A stretch of DNA of 64,000 nt, taken from contig NZ_JARZHH010000050.1 in NCBI RefSeq assembly GCF_029946515.1, positions 1 to 64,000 on the forward strand. Direction: 5' to 3'. The stretch's first letter is position 1. Each line of letters opens with the position of its first letter. The position numbers and the translations under genes are program-made. Source of the DNA: Polyangium sp. 6x1. GTDB taxonomy: Bacteria; Myxococcota_A; Polyangia; Polyangiales; Polyangiaceae. Shown here piece by piece: positions 18,701 through 24,964 of this stretch. The notes below the pieces were generated by a model. That model saw nothing but the letters and a program-made list of their open reading frames with translations. It did not search any database and was not told the DNA's origin.

Positions 18701-18887
18701 CGGGCATTGGGGGCTGCCCGGCATGCGCGAGCGGGCGCGAAGAATAGGAGCGCAGCTCGAAATCGGGGGCCGCGGCGATGCGGGGACGGTGGTCGAATTG
18801 CGCGTGCCGGCCGCGGTGGCGTATCGCGGCGACCCGAAGCGCGCCTTTCGACATCGGCTGTGGCGTGTCGTCCGGGGAGGCCGCTGA
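15744..18887 (+). CDS. Sensor histidine kinase with periplasmic two-component propeller and Y_Y_Y domain
   Basis: A protein of about 1047 residues. After a basic N-region and signal/TM segment, residues about 60-700 hold repeated Reg_prop blades (for example DGFLWLAA, DGTLWVAT, EGNIWVGT). A Y_Y_Y domain (about 700-780), one TM helix (FRALSAAAVLLGLWAAYLL) and a HisKA_3 domain follow, with His833 in RIARELHDTLLQG, then an HATPase (RDDGCGVD, GHWGLPGMRERA). This is the NarX/LytS-like class that phosphorylates NarL-type regulators; one is encoded just downstream on the other strand. Start uncertain: ATG 15705, ATG 15744 and GTG 15810 are all possible. Confidence 0.88.
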   Translation: MLRGWRRKEKGLFRAVRSSVGQVTDTKRFRRRRAWRRLGALGLCGLLVCGVVRSARASSRDRSIAQFYHSRWTVKDGAPGQISALAQTRDGFLWLAAAATLYRFDGVRFEHVEPLDGEPFTVGIQTLHASPDGGLWLGFQQGGAAYFKDGHVTRHGEAQGLSPHQLSSFAIDADGVVWTGGRSAGLLRLEGGRWHSVGDDWGFPSRQATYVFVDRDGTLWVATENTLVFLPKGSRTFRKTGARVKWVGRIAQASDGSIWITELDGNVRPVARANGELLDAPASIDVLSAGMVFDPEGSLWMSTLGEGMRRLPHPELLGDRQIGRLDPAAEIFTEKEGLSADYAWPLLQDREGNIWVGTSGGLDRFRHSSLVLAEFPRGAHDFALAAGDDGAIWAGTTNRPLMRLHDRQVELTELDADVRCAYRDPDGTVWLGTSKDLWRIEGNRPVRVAALPETAVSQQVQAMTKDASGALWVAQAAAGLLRWKDGVWTRMEEPLGLAPEIRVFSATTDAEDRVWLGSRDNTIIAIDHGVARHYGAADGLHLGTVISLRAGKRLWAGGEHGLAHFDGHRFHPFGVADKESFRGVAGILEMPDGGLWLHAVPGIFHIPADEVARAVADSTYLARGERFDFLDGLPARPTLLRPLPTAVQGTDGRLWFATSNGVVWIDPARIFRNPVPPPVAIRSVHVNGRRLAPSSSLTLPERATSIEIDYTALSFTIPERVRFRYRLEGVDEAWQDVGARREAYYTTLDPGHYRFRVIAANNDGVWNETGATLDLTLPPAFFQTWWFRALSAAAVLLGLWAAYLLRLRKVRAHMRSLLEERHRERERIARELHDTLLQGFQGLILRFQAAVEKLPASEPARAAMEKALDRADEVQGEARARVKDLRAASERVGELSSAFTRVGEELAQDGPVEFHVSVEGQPPSLDAIVRDEVFRIGREALLNAFHHAGAQRIEVELVYDDGELCLRVRDDGCGVDAELLEAGGRPGHWGLPGMRERARRIGAQLEIGGRGDAGTVVELRVPAAVAYRGDPKRAFRHRLWRVVRGGR

Positions 18888-18906
18888 CCACGCTCGACCG
18901 TCGACG

Positions 18907-19539
18907 TCAGATATCGATGATGCCGCGCTTCAGCGCGACCACCACGGCGTGTGTCCTGTCCTTGGCGCCGAGCTTGGTCAGCACGTTCTTCATGTGCGTC
19001 TTGACCGTCTCCTCGGAGATGCCGAGCCGCGCGGCGACTTCCTTGTTCGCGTTGCCGGCGGCGACCTGGGAAAGGACGTCGCGCTCGCGCGCCGTCAGCT
19101 CGTCGTCCGCCATGTGTTCGGCCATCTCGGAGGCGATGTCGGCGGAAATGCGACGGCGCCCCGCGTGCACGCTGCGTATCGTCTCGACCAGCTCCTTTCG
19201 GAGCATGTTCTTGAGCAGATACCCCGACGCGCCGGCCTTGATGGCGCGCAGCGCCTGCGCGTCGCCCTCGTAGGTCGTGAGGACGATGATTCGTGCTGCG
19301 GGGAACTCCGCGCGTATCGCGGTGATCGCATCGATCCCGCCCATCGTGGGCATCCGGACGTCCATCAACGTGATGTCGGGCCGGTGCTCGCGGAAGGCTT
19401 GCAGGGCGTGCTCGCCGTCCTCGGCCTCGGCGATCAGCGTCATGTCCGTCTGCCCGTCGATCATGGCGCGGAGCCCTTCGCGCAGCAGCGGATGATCGTC
19501 GACGACCAGGATGCGAATGGGCGAGCCGGTGGAGCTCAT
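18907..19539 (-). CDS. NarL/FixJ-type response regulator
   Basis: A 210-residue regulator. The receiver domain (1-125) has the acidic pair in VVDDHPLLR, phospho-acceptor Asp60 in LMDVRMP, Thr/Ser in VLTTYEGD and Lys in YLLKN. A LuxR-type helix-turn-helix (about 150-208; LTARERDVLSQVAAG ... ISEETVKTHMKNVL) binds DNA. It is convergent with the HisKA_3 kinase gene, 19 bp apart, and such kinases pair with this class, so they are probably cognate partners. Start at 19539 chosen to fit the receiver boundary; longer starts add unrelated residues. Confidence 0.9.
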   Translation of the reverse strand: MSSTGSPIRILVVDDHPLLREGLRAMIDGQTDMTLIAEAEDGEHALQAFREHRPDITLMDVRMPTMGGIDAITAIRAEFPAARIIVLTTYEGDAQALRAIKAGASGYLLKNMLRKELVETIRSVHAGRRRISADIASEMAEHMADDELTARERDVLSQVAAGNANKEVAARLGISEETVKTHMKNVLTKLGAKDRTHAVVVALKRGIIDI

Positions 19540-19571
19540 CGTTACGTTGGATGCCCTACGTTCCCAGCTTC

Positions 19572-19602
19572 GGACTCCCCCAAAAGGGGGAGCGTAGAGT
19601 CC
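19572..19602. promoter_or_regulatory. Strong hairpin upstream of the response regulator
   Basis: A perfect 7-bp inverted repeat, CTCCCCC/GGGGGAG with an AAAA loop (19575-19592), overlaps a wider GGACTC/GAGTCC pair (19572-19577 and 19597-19602). It lies about 35 bp upstream of the regulator's ATG in an otherwise featureless 297-bp gap. It could be a leader structure or an operator. Confidence 0.4.
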
Positions 19603-19836
19603 CTTATCCCAGGTTCCGTCGTGTCGCGCCAGTGGGAAATTTCGTGGATTCGACGCTTCGTCTCCCATTCGGCGAGCGTCGAGGCGCCGCGCGCCGCGGG
19701 AGCGTGCGTTCCCTCGACCGGGGGAGCGATGGCATGCCCTTCCGAGTGTTTCGCGACCGAACGTGACGCCCTACCGTGACATCGAGGAAGGGGCGCTGCG
19801 GCGCCCAGACGTCCTGATCCACGAGGGAATTCGACG

Positions 19837-20436
19837 ATGACGATCGGAATTATCGGCGCCGGAGACATTGGCCTCGCCATCGCCAAGCGGCTCGCCCGCG
19901 CGGGCGTGCATGCGGTGATCAGCAATCGTCGGGGGCCGGATTCCCTGACCCACGTCGCGTGGGAGCTCGGCCCCACGATCACGGTCGCTTCGCGCGAGGT
20001 CGCCGCGCAGGCCGACATCGTGTTCCTGGCCGTGAACTGGGAGCACCATGTCGAAGCGTTGTCCGGTCTGCCGCCGTGGAGAGGTCGGATCGTCGTCGAC
20101 GCCATGAACCCGATCATTGCCCCGGGCCTCACCGTCGCGAATCTCCGCGGGCGAACGTCGAGTGAGGTCGTGGCCGAGCGTGTCCCGGGCGCGCGCGTCG
20201 TGAAGGCTTTCAACACGCTGACGCCGGCGGCTCTCGAGGCCGATCCTCATGTGCGCGGCGGGCGGCGCGTGGTCGTCATGTCCGGCGACGACGCGGCGGC
20301 AAAAGCCGAAATCGCGAGGTTGATCCACCGACTGGGATTCATGCCCGTCGACCTGGGCGGCCTCGTCGACGGCGGTCGACTGCAGGAGTTTCCGGGTGGG
20401 ACGTTCCCCGCCCTGAATCTCATCGAGCTCGGGTGA
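19837..20436 (+). CDS. NADPH-dependent F420 reductase-like oxidoreductase
   Basis: A 199-residue Rossmann protein: dinucleotide-binding GIIGAGDIGLAIAKRL at residues 3-18, SNRRG for the NADP phosphate, ADIVFLAVNW, and VVKAFNTLTPAAL. The pattern VDAMNPI ... AFNT is typical of the F420H2:NADP oxidoreductase family, whose bacterial members often reduce other substrates. There is no evidence here for F420 biosynthesis. It appears to be monocistronic, 115 bp before the FHA kinase. Confidence 0.85.
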   Translation: MTIGIIGAGDIGLAIAKRLARAGVHAVISNRRGPDSLTHVAWELGPTITVASREVAAQADIVFLAVNWEHHVEALSGLPPWRGRIVVDAMNPIIAPGLTVANLRGRTSSEVVAERVPGARVVKAFNTLTPAALEADPHVRGGRRVVVMSGDDAAAKAEIARLIHRLGFMPVDLGGLVDGGRLQEFPGGTFPALNLIELG

Positions 20437-20551
20437 CGAGCGCGGAGCCGCAACGCTGCAAGGCCCCGCTCCAGACCCCGCTTACAATTTCTCGGACAGC
20501 GCGCTGTGGTGGTATCGTGCGATCCTACCATGTCTCAGGTCGAGGGCCGAG

Positions 20552-22297
20552 ATGCCGACGCTGGTCTACAATCCTGGTGAGCCGGACGAGCGCTGCTTCC
20601 CCATCGGGGAGGCCTCCGTGACCATCGGTCGCGCGGAGGACCAGGGCATCTACATCCCGCACAAGAGCCTGTCGCGGAGCCACGCGCGCATCGAGCCTTC
20701 CGAGGGGCGATTCGTCGTCGTCGATCTGGAGAGCAAGAACGGCACGCTCGTCAACGGCGTACGGGTCAAGCGCAAGGAGATCAGGCACGGCGACACGCTC
20801 ACGCTCGGCGATCTCGATCTGCTCTTCCGCAACGAGGACACGCGCGACAGCGAGAACCCGGTGAGCCGGACGCACGACACGCAGCCCCAGGCGACACGCG
20901 CGCTCTTGCGCAGCCCCATCGCGCGGCTCGTCGGCGATCCGGACCTGGCAGGGAGCCAGGATCCCGGGACGCGGGCGCACGGACGGCTGCGAATTCTGAT
21001 GGAGGTCGCGAAGCTGCTCCCCGTCTCGGACGACGTCGATTCGCTCCTCCAAAAGACCCTCGACCTCGTCTTCCAGATCCTCGACGTCGATCGGGGCGTG
21101 ATCCTCCTGATCGACGAGCAGACGGGCGAGCTCACGCCGCGCGTGGTGAAGCCCGCGCAGCCGGCGCATGGTGACCTGCCGATTTACAGCGAAAACATCG
21201 TCGAGTACGTCCTCCGCAAGAGCGTCGCGGCGCTCTTCGCCGACGCGGTCAGCGATGCGCGCCTCGGCTCGGCCCGGTCTGTCGTCGTGCAGTCGATCCG
21301 CGCGTCGATGTGCGTGCCGCTCAAGCCGAGAGACGACGTGATCGGCGTGCTTTACGTCGACAACCTGCGCGCGGCGCACCGCTTTTCCGAGGACGATCTC
21401 GATTTCCTCGTCGCCTTCGCCAGCCAGGTGGCCGTCGCCATCGAAAACGCGCGGCTCTACCGGCGTGTCGAGCTGGAGACGGTCGCGCGCATGCAGCTCA
21501 TCATGGAAGCGAAGCTCGCTTCGCTCGGCGCGATGGTCTCGGGCATTGCGCACGAGCTCAGAAACCCGCTGCACTTCATGATGAACTTCGCCGAGGTCTC
21601 CACGGGCCTGACGGCGGATCTGACAGAGGCGCTGCGCGCGCAAGGTCCTCGGCTCCCTGCCGACGCGCGCGCAGATCTGGACGAGATGCTGGTCGACCTG
21701 GGCGAGAACACGCGCCGGATCAACGAGCACGGTCGGCGTGCGAGCACGATCATCCAGAACATGACCCAGCATGCGCGCCGGACGGCAGGCGTGCGCGAGG
21801 CCGCCGATCTGAACACCGTGCTGGCGGAGAGCGTGCACCTCGCCCGCAAGGGGCCGCATGGGGCCGGGCTCGAGGTGACCGTCGTGGCGGACTACGATCC
21901 GGCGATCGGGCCCGTGGAAATGGTGACCCACGACATGGGCCGGGTTTTCCTCAACGTGATCGAGAATGCGATCGATGCGATGCGGGAGAAGAAGCGCGAT
22001 CAGGGCCCGGGCTACGTGCCTGAGCTCCGCGTCCGTACGATCGGGCGTGGAGGTCAGGTCGAGGTGCGCATCCGCGACAATGGTACGGGTATCTCGAAGC
22101 GAATCGAGGAGCGGATCTTCGAGCCGTTCTTCACGACGAAGCCCTCCGGGCAAGGGACGGGGCTCGGGCTCTCGCTGAGCCACGAGATTGTCGTGCTCGG
22201 ACATCAGGGGTCGATGCGGGTGGAGACGATCCCGGGGGAGTTTGCGGAGTTCGTGATCACGTTGCCAAAGGGGGCGGGCGTGGGATCGAGGCGGTGA
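20552..22297 (+). CDS. FHA-GAF sensor histidine kinase
   Basis: A 581-residue soluble kinase. The FHA domain (about 10-95) has the phosphothreonine-binding pattern TIGRAEDQ ... SLSRSHARI ... ESKNGTLVNG; such domains read Ser/Thr-kinase output. A GAF domain follows (about 150-300; VDRGVILLID, SVVVQSIRASMCVPL), then HisKA with His334 in GIAHELRNPL, and an HATPase (NVIENAIDAM, IRDNGTGIS, GQGTGLGLSL). No transmembrane helix and no receiver domain. It may link Ser/Thr kinase signalling to a two-component pathway; its partner is not obvious nearby. Confidence 0.9.
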   Translation: MPTLVYNPGEPDERCFPIGEASVTIGRAEDQGIYIPHKSLSRSHARIEPSEGRFVVVDLESKNGTLVNGVRVKRKEIRHGDTLTLGDLDLLFRNEDTRDSENPVSRTHDTQPQATRALLRSPIARLVGDPDLAGSQDPGTRAHGRLRILMEVAKLLPVSDDVDSLLQKTLDLVFQILDVDRGVILLIDEQTGELTPRVVKPAQPAHGDLPIYSENIVEYVLRKSVAALFADAVSDARLGSARSVVVQSIRASMCVPLKPRDDVIGVLYVDNLRAAHRFSEDDLDFLVAFASQVAVAIENARLYRRVELETVARMQLIMEAKLASLGAMVSGIAHELRNPLHFMMNFAEVSTGLTADLTEALRAQGPRLPADARADLDEMLVDLGENTRRINEHGRRASTIIQNMTQHARRTAGVREAADLNTVLAESVHLARKGPHGAGLEVTVVADYDPAIGPVEMVTHDMGRVFLNVIENAIDAMREKKRDQGPGYVPELRVRTIGRGGQVEVRIRDNGTGISKRIEERIFEPFFTTKPSGQGTGLGLSLSHEIVVLGHQGSMRVETIPGEFAEFVITLPKGAGVGSRR

Positions 22298-22303
22298 GGA
22301 ATG

Positions 22304-22352
22304 CGGAGCGGAAAGGCGCTGCCTTCATCGCGGGCGCGCCTCGCGCAGCGCC
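22304..22352 (+). repeat. 49-bp flanking direct repeat, left copy
   Basis: Matches 24741-24789 at 45 of 49 positions in the same orientation (core GCGCGCCTCGCGCAGCGCC). It lies in the intergenic space just before the methyltransferase operon; the other copy lies just after the precursor gene. Confidence 0.7.
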
Positions 22353-22476
22353 GTGCCTGCCGATCTGGGCGGGCCAACGATGGCCTTGACAGACCCCGCC
22401 AGGGCTGGTGTGGTACTTCTCTGCGGGGAGACACAAACCTCGTGATCAGCGGAACTGACGAGGCGGGCTAGCGATC

Positions 22477-23280
22477 ATGGGGAACGAGGGCTCTCTGCTC
22501 GTGGTCGGCACGGGCATCCAGTGGGGCGGGCAAACGACGCTCGCCGCGCGACACGCGATCGAGAAGGCAGAACGGGTGCTGTTCGTCGTCGCCGATCCCT
22601 GGGCCTCGCAGTGGGTGCTCAGCCTGAATCCGCGCGCCGAGCAGCTCCCGTATCCGCTGGATGGACGTCCTCGCAGGCAGATCTATCTCGACATGGTCGA
22701 GCGCATCCTGAGCGAGGTACGGCTGGGCCGACAGGTTTGCGCGGTCTTCTATGGCCATCCGGGCTTTCTCACCGCTCCCGGGCACGAGGCCGTCCGCCGC
22801 GCGCGGAGCGAAGGTTTTTTCGCGCGGATGCTGCCCGGTGTGTCGTCGCTTGACTGCCTGATCGCGGACCTCGGGCTCGAGCCTGGGCACGATGGCTGGC
22901 AGGTCTTCGAAGCGACGAACTTCCTCACGCGTCCGCGTTCCTTTGACGTCCACACGGCGCTGATTCTCTGCCAGATTGGCGGGATCGGGAACCTCGGTCC
23001 CTTCGATCCATCGGAGCGGGAGCGGATCCGGCGTGGGCTCTCCGCTCTCGGCGAGCTGCTCCGCAGCCGATTTCCCGCGACCCATGAGGCCGTGATCTAC
23101 GAGGCGTCCGTTCATCCGGTCGATCCACCCAGGATCGACCGGGTCACGCTCGGCAATCTCGAGGAGGCGTCCGTTTCGGAGCTCTCGACGCTTTACGTGC
23201 CGCCGATCGAGCGGGCCCCGCTCGACGCCCGGATGGCCACGCGGCTGGGGCTTGACGGGGGGGACCCGTCCCGTACCTGA
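22477..23280 (+). CDS. Borosin-type peptide alpha-N-methyltransferase (split form)
   Basis: A 267-residue enzyme of the tetrapyrrole (corrin/porphyrin) methylase superfamily. It matches the borosin branch (OphMA/SonM type), which methylates backbone amides of a precursor peptide with SAM. Visible features: SLLVVGTGIQWGGQ at the N-terminus; Tyr59, Arg66/Arg67 and Tyr70 in PYPLDGRPRRQIY, at the positions of the catalytic Tyr/Arg residues; FYGHPG at 91-96; MLPGVSSLDCLIADLG; VIYEASVHP; and a C-terminal segment STLYVPPIER...LGLDGGD typical of the family. It has no fused core, so the substrate must be separate; the 93-residue protein at 24390 fits. First gene of a three-gene operon with the TPR and precursor genes. 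Confidence 0.85.
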   Translation: MGNEGSLLVVGTGIQWGGQTTLAARHAIEKAERVLFVVADPWASQWVLSLNPRAEQLPYPLDGRPRRQIYLDMVERILSEVRLGRQVCAVFYGHPGFLTAPGHEAVRRARSEGFFARMLPGVSSLDCLIADLGLEPGHDGWQVFEATNFLTRPRSFDVHTALILCQIGGIGNLGPFDPSERERIRRGLSALGELLRSRFPATHEAVIYEASVHPVDPPRIDRVTLGNLEEASVSELSTLYVPPIERAPLDARMATRLGLDGGDPSRT

Positions 23281-23312
23281 GCATCTTGCCGTCGCATAAG
23301 GAGGCATTGCCC

Positions 23313-24377
23313 ATGAATGAAATGATGGAGAAGGAAGCTCCCTCGCCGCAGCAGGCCGAGATGCTCCGCACGAGCGGTCTCTACTCGAATGCGGTCGACT
23401 GCTTCACGGCGTGGCTCGAGAACAACAAGAACGATGCGTGGAGCATCGCCCATCGTGGCGCTGCGCGGGCCGCGCTCGGGGATCACCAAGGCGCCATCGC
23501 CGATCTCGATCTGGCGCTGGAGATGCGAAAAGGGTATTATCCCTGGGCGCATGCGCAGAAGGGGGAGGCTCACCGTATCTATGTGCGGGATATCATCCCC
23601 TGGGTCGAGGAGAACCTGTCGAGGCTCGAGGGAGAGATCAACAAGTCGCTCGCGTCGTTCGCGGAGGCCATCAAGCAGTCGAGCGGCTATGCATGGGCTT
23701 ATGCGCACAAGGGGGCCATGCATGCGGTCGCCAGCTTCATCTACAAGAGATTTCCCGCTGCCACCGGAGACTGGGAAAACCACTTCAACGAGGGCTCCAG
23801 GTGCTTCCGGAGGGCGACGGAGCTGAATGGCGCGTACGCCTGGGCCATTGCATTTCACGCCCTTCTGCACGCGACCAATCAGGATTTCGATAAGGCGCAG
23901 GAGCTGATGGGGCTGGCCGTGCAGCGCAACGTGAACCACGATCTGCATCACCACCGGGCGATGGCCGAGTTGCTGTATTATGGGGGCCGATACCAGGAGT
24001 CTTTGGTGCAGGGGTGGCTGACGCGCCAGCTCGACCCCGAGGACATCCTTGTGCTGTATTTCGTCGCGCAGAGCCTCTTCCAATCAAAGAGCCCGAACGC
24101 AAAGGCCGCCAGCGACCTCGCGCTCGACCGGCTCTGGACGCTGCTCAACATCAACGTGCTCATGATTTCCGGACTTTACTACGCGAGGGGCGAGAGCAAG
24201 GAGGCCGCGGATATGATCAGGCTCCTCCTCGGAAAACAGAACATGGAGACGCTCTTCATCGCTCATAGCGATCCGGTGTGGGAGGACGTACGAAACGGGC
24301 GCGTGAAGGACGAAGAGCTTTTGCCTGTCTACCAGGCTCTCATATCGGGCAAGAGCCGTTATAAGAAAGAGACATGA
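23313..24377 (+). CDS. TPR protein in the borosin operon
   Basis: A 354-residue helical-repeat protein. TPR-like 34-residue units are visible across the sequence (SGLYSNAVDCFTAWLENN, GDHQGAIADLDLALEMRKGY, NQDFDKAQELMGLAVQRN, GRYQESLVQGWLTRQLDPED). No enzyme motif, signal or TM helix. It starts 33 bp after the methyltransferase and ends 12 bp before the precursor, so it probably is a scaffold or chaperone for the precursor or enzyme; this is inferred. The ATG at 23313 follows AAGGAGG at a proper distance and was preferred to an earlier in-frame ATG at 23286. Its first codons (MNEMMEKEA) closely match those of the precursor (MNEMIEARS), also in DNA. Confidence 0.75.
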   Translation: MNEMMEKEAPSPQQAEMLRTSGLYSNAVDCFTAWLENNKNDAWSIAHRGAARAALGDHQGAIADLDLALEMRKGYYPWAHAQKGEAHRIYVRDIIPWVEENLSRLEGEINKSLASFAEAIKQSSGYAWAYAHKGAMHAVASFIYKRFPAATGDWENHFNEGSRCFRRATELNGAYAWAIAFHALLHATNQDFDKAQELMGLAVQRNVNHDLHHHRAMAELLYYGGRYQESLVQGWLTRQLDPEDILVLYFVAQSLFQSKSPNAKAASDLALDRLWTLLNINVLMISGLYYARGESKEAADMIRLLLGKQNMETLFIAHSDPVWEDVRNGRVKDEELLPVYQALISGKSRYKKET

Positions 24378-24389
24378 AGGAGGCGGCGA

Positions 24390-24671
24390 ATGAATGAAAT
24401 GATAGAGGCAAGGTCAGAGCATCTCTTCCATTGGCTCGCGGAGCTGAGCGTCGATCCCTTCAAGCTCGAGGCGCTGGTCCGAGATCCTGCGCGGGTGATG
24501 GCGGAGGCTGGGCTTTCGCCCGCCGAGCAGGCGCTCGTCGAGCGCCGCCTGAAGGGGGAGGGTAGCGTGGCAGCTCCACCTGTGCGGGGGGCGTTCGTCT
24601 TCGATCCTGGTGATGATCCCGACCCGAACCCGGACCCCATGCCTGAGAGGCCTGCGGAGCCTTCCTCCTAG
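24390..24671 (+). CDS. Borosin-type RiPP precursor peptide (candidate)
   Basis: A 93-residue protein. Residues about 10-55 (LFHWLAELSVDPFKLEALVR then DPARVMAEAGLSPAEQALV) have the helical pattern of the borosin-binding domain seen in split borosin precursors such as SonA: an 'FFxxL' helix, DP-x-x-VMxxxGL, then a short helix. The remaining 35 residues would be the core: hydrophobic GAFVF (67-71) followed by an acidic DPxPxP run ending PSS. Borosin enzymes usually methylate hydrophobic residues near the C-terminus, so 60-72 are the best candidate sites. The gene has a clear AAGGAGG site 10 nt upstream and lies directly after the TPR gene. Function inferred from similarity and operon position. 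Confidence 0.75.
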   Translation: MNEMIEARSEHLFHWLAELSVDPFKLEALVRDPARVMAEAGLSPAEQALVERRLKGEGSVAAPPVRGAFVFDPGDDPDPNPDPMPERPAEPSS

Positions 24672-24740
24672 GACTGCCGATCGCGTTCCCGCTCAGCGTA
24701 CGACCGGACGTCCCTGTTGCCCTCGGGAAGTGCGTACCGC

Positions 24741-24789
24741 CGGAGCGGACACGCGCTGCCTTTATCTCGGGCGCGCCTCGCGCAGCGCC
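24741..24789 (+). repeat. 49-bp flanking direct repeat, right copy
   Basis: Differs at four positions from 22304-22352. Together the two copies bracket the methyltransferase-TPR-precursor operon exactly, with no gene between repeat and operon on either side. Confidence 0.7.
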
Positions 24790-24919
24790 TCGAGCAGTTC
24801 CCTGTCGCGTTCCTACGATTTCTACTCTCTTTTCGTCGTCGGGCTCAACGAGAAGCGCTGGATCCGTGTACGCGCCGTCGGGGTGGGGTGCACGGACGAG
24901 GGGTGGGCGCGTGCCGTAC

Positions 24920-24953
24920 GCAGGCACGACCCTGCTCGCCGGGCCGTGCCTGC
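24920..24953. terminator. Candidate bidirectional terminator
   Basis: A 9-bp perfect inverted repeat (GCAGGCACG / CGTGCCTGC) with a 16-nt loop between two convergent genes, followed by TTTCA on the plus strand. No long T run, so factor-independent termination is uncertain. Confidence 0.45.
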
Positions 24954-24964
24954 CGTTTCAACGA

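Larger units (their letters stand above)
24672..24964. other. Intergenic region between convergent precursor and S53 protease genes
   Basis: This 293-bp stretch has no convincing gene. It holds the right copy of the 49-bp repeat (24741-24789), a repeated CGTGCCTGCCG block also found at 22352-22363, and a terminator-like inverted repeat at 24920-24953. Confidence 0.6.

Noticed and set aside
22477..23280. Cobalamin or siroheme methylase
   Set aside because: Sequence has the borosin-type Tyr/Arg/Tyr set and C-terminal signature, and no tetrapyrrole pathway genes are nearby.
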